Shown here one piece after another: positions 1 through 4,781 of a stretch of 11,575 nucleotides of DNA. The position numbers and the translations under genes are program-made. The notes beneath the pieces are model-generated. The model was given only the letters and a program-made list of their open reading frames with translations, searched no databases and was not told the origin of the DNA. Positions within the stretch are counted from its first letter, which is position 1. Every line of letters begins with the position of its first letter. Source of the stretch: Pseudomonadota bacterium (GTDB taxonomy: Bacteria; Pseudomonadota; Alphaproteobacteria; Rhizobiales; Rhizobiaceae); NCBI GenBank assembly GCA_023433855.1, contig JAEYTV010000136.1, forward strand, positions 1 to 11,575, read 5' to 3'.

Positions 1-242
1 AGCCCGCAGCGACCATTGCTGGCGATTTACCTGGAGTTCGACATCCAAATGGCGGCCGAAATCGCTATTCATATTGAAGCGCGTGCCGGAACTGCAAGCG
101 CCAAGCCACGAAGCCGCTCGTCGAGCAGAATGTCTCCAGCTTGTTCCGGAAATACCCCGACTCTACCGCTACCGTACCCCGCAGCTCTACGATTTTTTCG
201 CTTTTCGAGCTTGCGTATGTAACCAAACTTGTCGTGCCACGA
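1..242. other. No recognisable gene at the left edge
   Basis: Several short open frames of about 60-70 codons cross this stretch on both strands, but none has a convincing ribosome binding site, signal peptide or recognisable domain. They overlap each other heavily, as expected by chance. It may hold the end of a neighbouring unit or a decayed gene; I see no RNA gene or repeat here. Confidence 0.5.
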
Positions 243-314
243 ATGAGCTGTTGTGAACCGCGCAGGCAATTCAACAGCGGCGATGACTACATCGGCAAGA
301 ACCGGCGCTGGTAA
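243..314 (+). pseudogene. Decayed C-terminal tail of the GDYY small-protein family
   Basis: Read from the ATG at 243, the frame gives 23 residues ending in SGDDYIGKNRRW before a TAA at 312-314. This aligns without gaps to the C-terminal ends of the two following genes (HGDYYDGANRPN and HGDYYQGANRPN): G, D, Y, G, N and R match at equal spacing and the stop falls at the same place. There is no signal peptide and no clear ribosome binding site upstream, so it looks like the remnant of a fourth copy whose 5' part has been lost or scrambled. Shortly after the stop, AAAGACCACC (320-329) resembles the AAGACACCGA of the repeat found after the intact copies. It could also be a very short functional peptide or a chance match. 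Confidence 0.4.
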
Positions 315-391
315 CCACTAAAGACCACCTCAAACCTCGTAGGCCAGCCCCAATCTAAAGGGACGCCTATATTGATAGAAGGAATAGCTTT

Positions 392-655
392 ATGACCAAA
401 ATTGCATCCGCGATCGCTGGGGCCTTCATCGCCTCGATATCGTTTTCCGGCGCTGCACTTGCTGATTCCGGCGACTATTATCCAGGCCCTTCAAGCATGT
501 CCGCACCGAGTCATCATGCAGCACATTCCGTGGCACTAGATCGCAACTCCACGGGGAGCATTGGCAAGCACGCTCGCACGCCTACTTCGCGCGATAATCG
601 AGAATTCTCACTCGATCACGGCGATTATTATGACGGCGCAAACCGCCCGAACTAA
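392..655 (+). CDS. Small secreted GDYY-tail protein, copy 1 (unknown function)
   Basis: An 87-residue protein of unknown function. Residues 1-24 form a Sec-type signal peptide: a short basic start (MTK), a hydrophobic Ala/Ile/Ser core and an A-L-A cleavage site before DSGDYYPG. The mature part of about 63 residues has no cysteine, is rich in Ser, His, Asp and Asn, and looks disordered. GDYY occurs twice, near the mature N-terminus and in the C-terminal tail HGDYYDGANRPN, with STGSI in between. The ATG is preceded by AAGGAA at 379-384 with good spacing, which fixes the start. Gene copies 2 and 3 downstream are paralogues. Copy 2 starts 86 nt after this stop, so co-transcription is possible. 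Export to the periplasm or outside is inferred from the signal peptide; no activity can be assigned. Confidence 0.85.
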   Translation: MTKIASAIAGAFIASISFSGAALADSGDYYPGPSSMSAPSHHAAHSVALDRNSTGSIGKHARTPTSRDNREFSLDHGDYYDGANRPN

Positions 656-657
656 CC

Positions 658-678
658 GCAGTTCATTCAAGACACCGA
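658..678 (+). repeat. 21-bp direct repeat, copy A (after gene copy 1)
   Basis: Exact match to 1170-1190; the core reads TTCATTCAAGACACCGA. This copy begins two bases after the stop of the first small gene. A shorter version (TTCAAGACACCG) lies about 30 nt after the third paralogue, so the motif appears tied to the 3' sides of this family. Confidence 0.75.
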
Positions 679-741
679 AACATCATCCGCAGGCCAGGTC
701 GCAAACTTCAAGCCGCGGACACTCTGAAAGGGATCAAGACA

Positions 742-999
742 ATGACCAGGTTCACTTCCGCTTTCGCCGCAGCCCTCATCGCTTCGGCTTCCTTCGCAGG
801 CGTCGCACTCGCAGAAGATGGCGAATATTATGAAGGCGTTTCTCCGAACCACCAGACACAGTCGATCCACCGCCTCCAGTCTGGCAGCTACGGTTATACG
901 GGATCGGTCGTCCGGGGGCATGACTCCGCCCGGTGGACGGCTTCCGTGGAAGCTCCCGACCACGGCGACTACTACCAAGGCGCAAACCGCCCGAACTAG
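742..999 (+). CDS. Small secreted GDYY-tail protein, copy 2 (unknown function)
   Basis: An 85-residue paralogue of the preceding gene. Residues 1-24 are a signal peptide (basic MTR, Ala-rich core, cleavage after V-A-L-A). The mature protein opens with EDGEYYEGV, carries YTGSV in the middle and ends in DHGDYYQGANRPN. The last 20 nt of the coding frame (979-998) are identical to those of copy 1 (635-654), showing recent duplication or conversion of the 3' end, while the middle has diverged strongly. AAAGGGA at 727-733 serves as ribosome binding site for the ATG. There are no cysteines; the middle is rich in Ser, Gly, His and Gln and probably disordered. Function unknown; a periplasmic or secreted location is inferred. 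Confidence 0.85.
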   Translation: MTRFTSAFAAALIASASFAGVALAEDGEYYEGVSPNHQTQSIHRLQSGSYGYTGSVVRGHDSARWTASVEAPDHGDYYQGANRPN

Positions 1000-1012
1000 G
1001 AGCCGCGCTCTT

Positions 1013-1028
1013 CCGGCGTGGACGCCGG
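1013..1028 (+). terminator. Short GC hairpin after gene copy 2
   Basis: CCGGCG-TGGA-CGCCGG is a perfect 6-bp stem with a 4-nt loop, 14 nt after the stop of the second small gene. No T-run follows, so it is at best a weak or Rho-assisted terminator or an mRNA 3'-end protector. Confidence 0.35.
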
Positions 1029-1140
1029 CGCGATCGGATCAGGGGCTTGAGGGGAGTTTGTCCGCAAGGGAATGGCGTTTCGACGAGGTCAAGGCCAGTG
1101 AATTGGTGGCCGGCCCCATTCCCGCTCCCCCTGATACGAT

Positions 1141-1168
1141 AATACCAGCCGCGCGAGCGGCTGGTATT
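1141..1168. repeat. Perfect 12-bp inverted repeat with GCGA tetraloop
   Basis: The arms AATACCAGCCGC and GCGGCTGGTATT pair perfectly around a GCGA loop, which is a stabilising GNRA-type tetraloop in RNA. There is no T-run after it. It ends one base before the second copy of the 21-bp repeat. It may be a transcription terminator acting in either direction, a processed 3' end of an untranslated RNA, or a REP-like palindrome. Confidence 0.7.
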
Positions 1169-1169
1169 C

Positions 1170-1190
1170 GCAGTTCATTCAAGACACCGA
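1170..1190 (+). repeat. 21-bp direct repeat, copy B
   Basis: Identical over 21 nt to 658-678. Here it lies 171 nt after the stop of gene copy 2, directly after the 12-bp hairpin, instead of directly after the stop codon as for copy 1. Confidence 0.75.
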
Positions 1191-1480
1191 TCGGATAGAC
1201 GGGTCGCAATCGTCGATCCGCTCTACAGATGCTCCCGACTCTGAAGCAGCAGCATCGGATTCAACAATACGTGAATACTTTGTGCGAATCAATGGCGCCG
1301 TTTCCCTTTGGCGCAGAGCAATTCGGCAACCCGTTCAGCAATATAGAAGGCGACGAGCTGGGTATCAGCGCCGCTCTCAAAGTCCGTCCCTAGATGGAAC
1401 GAAAATCCGCCACAACGCTTTTTAGTCGTGAGGCGGGCGACGAACGCCTCCGAATTCGCAGAGAACGAAAGGAAGCCAAA

Positions 1481-1765
1481 ATGAAAAAGTATCTCGCTTC
1501 GAGCATCGCAGCTCTTCTGCTTACCTCCGGCGCCATCGCCGGATCTGCAACTGCACAGGACATGTATGACGATCCGTACGTGCAGCAGCCGAGATCCAAT
1601 GTCCAGAATCTCGACAACAATGCCAACCGCAACGTCGACCGCATGTCGACCGGCAGCATCCACGGCAACCGTACCTGGATGAACCACAGCGGTTCCGACA
1701 CGAACATCGATGGCTCCCAGGACACCGGTGACTATTACGACGGCGTTCTTCGTCCGCAAGACTAA
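1481..1765 (+). CDS. Small secreted GDYY-tail protein, copy 3 (unknown function)
   Basis: A 94-residue protein, a more distant member of the same family. The ATG at 1481 is chosen because AAAGGAAG lies at 1468-1475 and the protein then opens with a normal signal peptide: MKK, a hydrophobic Leu/Ala stretch, cleavage near ATA before QDMYDDPY. The frame is open further upstream to an ATG at 1394, but that would place about 29 charged residues before the signal peptide. The mature part is rich in Asn, Asp and Ser with the segment RMSTGSIHGN and the tail DTGDYYDGVLRPQD. Unlike copies 1 and 2 it lacks the first GDYY near the mature N-terminus, having DMYDDPYV instead. Hairpins follow the stop. Function unknown. 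Confidence 0.85.
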   Translation: MKKYLASSIAALLLTSGAIAGSATAQDMYDDPYVQQPRSNVQNLDNNANRNVDRMSTGSIHGNRTWMNHSGSDTNIDGSQDTGDYYDGVLRPQD

Positions 1766-1794
1766 GGATCTGCCTGAACCCGCAAAAGCACTTG

Positions 1795-1808
1795 CTTCAA
1801 GACACCGG
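1795..1808 (+). repeat. Partial copy of the 21-bp repeat after gene copy 3
   Basis: CTTCAAGACACCGG shares the TTCAAGACACCG core with the repeats at 658-678 and 1170-1190. It lies 29 nt after the stop of the third small gene, overlapping the first base of the following hairpin. Confidence 0.5.
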
Positions 1809-1841
1809 ATCCCGTGCGGGTCGCAGCTTCTGCGTGGGATC
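1808..1841 (+). other. GU-rich long hairpin in the 3' region of gene copy 3
   Basis: GATCCCGTGCGGG can pair with TCTGCGTGGGATC as a 13-bp stem, including several G-U pairs, with a short loop. The G-U pairs make sense only for RNA transcribed from the plus strand, so it is likely a structured 3' untranslated region of the third small gene. Confidence 0.4.
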
Positions 1842-1853
1842 GTCTTCCCAGAG

Positions 1854-1884
1854 GGGCCGGCATCTCTGCCGGTCCTTCGTTTGT
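1854..1884 (+). terminator. Probable Rho-independent terminator of gene copy 3
   Basis: GGGCCGGCA (1854-1862) pairs with TGCCGGTCC (1867-1875) over 9 bp, with one G-U pair and a TCTC loop, followed by the T-rich TTCGTTTGT. This is the best intrinsic terminator in the left part of the window. Confidence 0.6.
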
Positions 1885-1900
1885 CGGGCTTCCAAGCCCG
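1885..1900. other. Second hairpin behind the terminator
   Basis: CGGGCTT-CC-AAGCCCG is a perfect inverted repeat immediately after the T-rich tract of the preceding terminator. It could be a back-up terminator or a minus-strand structure; no gene reads into it from the right in this window. Confidence 0.35.
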
Positions 1901-2002
1901 CTAGCCTGGCGGTTAATCACTCTGAACCGTAAATGAACCACCCTCTCAGGCGTTGTTCAAAATCTCTCCTTCATTTTGCCATGATTGGATCGGGAGAGAA
2001 AA

Positions 2003-2173
2003 ATGGCTGTCCTCACTCGTCGCCTGACGATCATCACCCTCATGATGACTGTATTCGCTCTTGCGTTTGCTGCGCTCGTGCAAGCGGACGGTCGCAAGCA
2101 GGCCCGCGTTCACCCCGGAACGACCATGCCGTGCTATCATCCCGCGACGCCCAACTGCACGATTGCCCTCTAA
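2003..2173 (+). CDS. Tiny exported peptide with two cysteines (unknown function)
   Basis: A 56-residue protein. The ATG at 2003 is supported by GGGAG at 1992-1996. An in-frame TTG at 1985 would only add MDRERK. Residues 1-28 are a signal peptide or single membrane anchor: MAVLTRR, a hydrophobic stretch of about 17 residues, then V-Q-A before DGRKQARV. The predicted mature peptide is only about 28 residues and contains PGTTMPCYHPATPNCTIAL, with two cysteines eight residues apart that could form one disulfide in the periplasm. It lacks the GDYY tail, so it is not a further copy of the preceding family. It lies alone between a hairpin-rich stretch and amn. I do not recognise the family and cannot assign a role. 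Confidence 0.65.
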   Translation: MAVLTRRLTIITLMMTVFALAFAALVQADGRKQARVHPGTTMPCYHPATPNCTIAL

Positions 2174-2185
2174 GCAGGAGCCTGC
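2174..2185 (+). terminator. Short hairpin directly after the two-cysteine peptide gene
   Basis: GCAGG-AG-CCTGC begins one base after the stop codon at 2171-2173. The stem is short and there is no T-run, so a terminator role is only possible. Confidence 0.25.
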
Positions 2186-2199
2186 CGCGCGAGCGTCAT

Positions 2200-2227
2200 T
2201 TGCTTGCCGAAGAGTTCACATTATAAT
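2200..2227 (+). promoter_or_regulatory. Candidate promoter of amn with perfect -10 box
   Basis: TATAAT at 2222-2227 matches the housekeeping -10 consensus exactly. TTGCTT at 2200-2205 is a weak -35 box at 16-bp spacing. Transcription would start about 7 nt after the -10, that is, at or next to the proposed amn start codon at 2233. Confidence 0.45.
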
Positions 2228-2232
2228 GACGT

Positions 2233-3735
2233 ATGAGCACACGAATCTATTCAATCTCTCCTATGAGCTTCATCAGCCCGAGTGCGGTCGAACCCCGCAT
2301 ATTCAGTGATGCCGCCGAGGCGGTGGATGCGCTCACGGCGCTTTACGAGCGAAACACGGGATTCCTGATCGATGCGTTCGAGAGCCTCGCAAGGGGCGCT
2401 CCAGTCACAGGGCGGTACCGGGCCTTCTATCCGCAGGTCAGCCTCGAAACCACGTCCTTCGGCCATGCTGACTCCCGGCTTTCCTACGGGCACGTCGCGG
2501 CACCGGGGATTTACACCACCACGATCACCCGCCCGAAACTTTTCCGGCACTACCTCAAGGAACAGCTTGAACTGCTGATGCGCAACCACAGCGTTCCCGT
2601 GACGGTTTCGGAATCGACCACCCCGATCCCGCTGCATTTCGCGTTCGGCGAAAATGCTCATGTGGAGGCGTCTGCGACCAGTTCCATCGCCGACATCTCT
2701 TTGCGCGACATCTTCGACACGCCGGATCTCACCAACACGGACGACCTGATCGCCAACGGCGACTACGAGGACGTGACCGGCGAACCTGCGCCCCTTGCGC
2801 CGTTCACGGCCCAGCGCATCGATTATTCCTTGGCCCGCCTCAGCCACTACACGGCGACGAACCCGGAGCATTTCCAGAACTTCGTGCTGTTCACCAACTA
2901 CCAGTTCTACATCGATGAATTCGCCGCCTGGGCCCGCAAGCTGATGGCGGACGGCGGCGATGGCTACACCGCCTTCGTCGAACCGGGAAACATCATCACC
3001 CCCGCCGGCGCCGACACCCCTGCGACACCCGGGGTCGTGCGCCTTCCGCAGATGCCTGCTTATCATCTCAAGAAGAAGGGGCATGCCGGCATCACGTTGG
3101 TCAACATCGGCGTCGGGCCCTCCAACGCCAAGACCATCACCGACCATATCGCGGTTCTGCGCCCCCATGCCTGGCTGATGGTCGGCCATTGCGCCGGATT
3201 GCGCAACAGCCAGCGACTCGGCGATTATGTGCTGGCTCACGCCTATGTCCGCGAAGACCACGTGCTTGACGACGATATTCCCGTCTGGGTCCCGATCCCG
3301 GCGCTTGCGGAGGTTCAGCAGGCACTGGAAAGCGCGGTCGAGGAAGTGACGGGCTACCAGGGTTTCGAGCTGAAGCGCATCATGCGGACCGGTACCGTCG
3401 CGACAATCGACAATCGCAACTGGGAACTGCGAGACCAGCGCGGACCCGTGAAGCGTCTTTCGCAATCGCGCGCGATCGCCCTCGACATGGAATCGGCGAC
3501 CATTGCCGCAAACGGTTTCCGCTTCCGTGTTCCCTATGGGACATTGCTGTGCGTTTCAGACAGGCCTCTGCATGGCGAGTTGAAGCTGCCCGGCATGGCA
3601 ACGGCCTTCTATCGCAGCCAGGTAAGCCAGCATCTGCAGATCGGCATCCGGGCGGTGCAGAAACTCGCAGCCATGCCCATCGAGAGGCTGCATTCACGCA
3701 AGCTCAGGAGCTTCTACGAAACCGCTTTCCAGTGA
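2233..3735 (+). CDS. amn: AMP nucleosidase
   Basis: A cytoplasmic enzyme that hydrolyses AMP to adenine and ribose 5-phosphate, controlling adenylate levels. The 500-residue length is close to E. coli Amn (484). The N-terminal half is the AMP nucleosidase-specific domain. The C-terminal half (from about residue 280) is the nucleoside phosphorylase/hydrolase fold, with GVGPSNAKTITDHIAVLRP, VGHCAGLRNSQRLGDY (G318-R324), RTGTVATIDNRNWEL, the ribose-binding LDMESATIAANG (E420) and CVSDRPLHGELKLPG with D443 at the place of the catalytic aspartate. The start is uncertain: neither the ATG at 2233 nor the in-frame ATG at 2263 has a Shine-Dalgarno sequence, and a perfect -10 box lies just upstream of 2233. 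The gene ends abutting the convergent membrane protein gene. Confidence 0.95.
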   Translation: MSTRIYSISPMSFISPSAVEPRIFSDAAEAVDALTALYERNTGFLIDAFESLARGAPVTGRYRAFYPQVSLETTSFGHADSRLSYGHVAAPGIYTTTITRPKLFRHYLKEQLELLMRNHSVPVTVSESTTPIPLHFAFGENAHVEASATSSIADISLRDIFDTPDLTNTDDLIANGDYEDVTGEPAPLAPFTAQRIDYSLARLSHYTATNPEHFQNFVLFTNYQFYIDEFAAWARKLMADGGDGYTAFVEPGNIITPAGADTPATPGVVRLPQMPAYHLKKKGHAGITLVNIGVGPSNAKTITDHIAVLRPHAWLMVGHCAGLRNSQRLGDYVLAHAYVREDHVLDDDIPVWVPIPALAEVQQALESAVEEVTGYQGFELKRIMRTGTVATIDNRNWELRDQRGPVKRLSQSRAIALDMESATIAANGFRFRVPYGTLLCVSDRPLHGELKLPGMATAFYRSQVSQHLQIGIRAVQKLAAMPIERLHSRKLRSFYETAFQ

Positions 3736-4698
3736 TCAGCGCCGGCTTGCCGGCCTGGCGGCGATCAGGGAAAGAAGCGTGCCGATGAGCGACGAGACGA
3801 TCACCAGCAGGTGGGTGTTGACTGCCGCCTGACCGAGCGAATCGAGGGCATGGCCGTCGGGCTGCGCGCCGAGCGCCACCGCCCCTGCGGTGATGCCGGC
3901 CGGATAGGTGCCGACACCGGCCGGCGCGTGCAGCGGAAGTACGGAGGAGAGTTCGCCCCCCAGGGCGCCGCCGAAACCGGCCGCAACCGGCAAACCTCCA
4001 AGAAGGCCGAGCACCCAGGCGAGCACGGCGATCTTGCTGAACCAATTGATGAGCGTGGCCCCCCAGGCGCGCGCGAATGAACCGGCGTCGTGGGGCAGAC
4101 CGGCCCCGATCTCCCCCAGGAGCCGGTTTGCCTTCGCCGGCAGAACCCTGCCCCCCAGCCGGAGGACATGCTTGCGTAATGCAAAGGCGCCGACAGGCAG
4201 AACAAGAAAAGCAAACCACGCCATCCAGGCCCAGCCATCCCCCTTCTGCAACACCAGCCCCACGGCGGCGGCAGCCAGAAGCGCATGAAGGTCGAACAGG
4301 CGCATCACGAGCAGTGCGGAGGTAGCCCTGGCAAGCGGCACGCCGAACTCGCGTTTCATCAGCAGCGGAAAGCTCGCCTCGCCGCTGCGGAACGGCAGCA
4401 TGATGTTCAAGAGATTATGGACCTGCACAAGCCGCAGCAGCACGCCGAATTGCCCCCCGGTCTCCGCCGGGAAATAATCGTAGATGCGCCAAGTGCGCAG
4501 GACGTAGGTCCCCAGAAGGGCCGCAAGCGCAAGCAGGCCTGCCGACAGGCCGGCCGCGCGCCACAGCGAAACGATGCTGTTCCAGCCCCATACCCAGTGG
4601 ATGAACGCCGCATAAGCCAGGATGATCGCCACGGTGATCAGCGTCATGGCATGGCGAATTATCCACGCTCGGCGACTGGCAACCGGGTAATTCTTCAT
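3736..4698 (-). CDS. Flippase-like / LPG-synthase-TM family integral membrane protein
   Basis: A polytopic inner-membrane protein of about 320 residues, most likely of the TIGR00374/PF03706 'flippase-like' group related to the membrane half of lysylphosphatidylglycerol synthase. Visible family features are LPFRSGEASFPLLMKREF, then ALLVMRLFDLHALL, and near the C-terminus LPLHAPAGVGTYPAGITAGAVALG, with hydrophobic segments throughout. No soluble synthase domain is present. It lies divergent from the glycosyltransferase cluster, and proteins of this family often neighbour polyprenyl-phosphate sugar enzymes, so it is a candidate transporter of the lipid-linked sugar; that role is inferred. Start: ATG at 4698 (MKNYPVAS) is preferred. 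ATG at 4713 (MGSYYMKN) and a longer frame from 4791, which would overlap the divergent gene, are alternatives; none has a clear ribosome binding site. Confidence 0.8.
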   Translation of the reverse strand: MKNYPVASRRAWIIRHAMTLITVAIILAYAAFIHWVWGWNSIVSLWRAAGLSAGLLALAALLGTYVLRTWRIYDYFPAETGGQFGVLLRLVQVHNLLNIMLPFRSGEASFPLLMKREFGVPLARATSALLVMRLFDLHALLAAAAVGLVLQKGDGWAWMAWFAFLVLPVGAFALRKHVLRLGGRVLPAKANRLLGEIGAGLPHDAGSFARAWGATLINWFSKIAVLAWVLGLLGGLPVAAGFGGALGGELSSVLPLHAPAGVGTYPAGITAGAVALGAQPDGHALDSLGQAAVNTHLLVIVSSLIGTLLSLIAARPASRR

Positions 4699-4781
4699 AT
4701 AGTAGGAGCCCATGTAACGATTGCGGGGTCCCGCGCAGGCGCGGCTCCCTCCAAGCCCAAGGGTTCTAGGAGAAAGACAAG
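4699..4781. promoter_or_regulatory. Divergent promoter region of the membrane protein and glycosyltransferase operon
   Basis: This 83-nt gap separates the start codons of two divergent genes and must carry promoters for both unless the minus-strand start lies further upstream. It contains a perfect small inverted repeat GCGGG-GT-CCCGC at 4723-4734. No clear -35/-10 pair could be picked. Confidence 0.4.
4767..4774 (+). promoter_or_regulatory. Ribosome binding site deciding a GTG start
   Basis: TAGGAGAA ends 7 nt before GTG at 4782. It is the only strong ribosome binding site near the start of the glycosyltransferase and supports the GTG over any later ATG. Confidence 0.65.

Larger units (their letters stand above)
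1000..1480. other. 481-nt intergenic region between small-gene copies 2 and 3
   Basis: No credible gene is seen on either strand. It contains a 6-bp GC hairpin at 1013-1028, a perfect 12-bp hairpin at 1141-1168, the second copy of the 21-bp repeat at 1170-1190, and then about 290 nt leading to the third small gene that should hold its promoter. No clear -35/-10 pair was identified. Confidence 0.55.

Noticed and set aside
16..274. Four overlapping short frames at the left edge
   Set aside because: They overlap on both strands, have no ribosome binding sites and no recognisable product.
1396..1419. Possible EcfG-type general stress promoter (GGAAC ... CGCT) before the third small gene
   Set aside because: GGAAC is present, but the -10 part reads CGCT instead of CGTT and the spacing is 15 nt, so the match is too weak to list.
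1394..1480. Longer start for the third small secreted protein
   Set aside because: It would put a charged stretch of 29 residues ahead of a standard signal peptide; the ATG at 1481 has the good ribosome binding site.
1289..1759. 156-codon minus-strand frame
   Set aside because: Antisense to the third small gene and its leader; no ribosome binding site or known domain was seen.
2251..3465. 404-codon open frame on the minus strand
   Set aside because: Lies fully antisense to amn, whose protein motifs are unmistakable. The translated product is rich in Arg, Gly, Val and Asp without recognisable domains, as expected for the shadow of a GC-rich gene.
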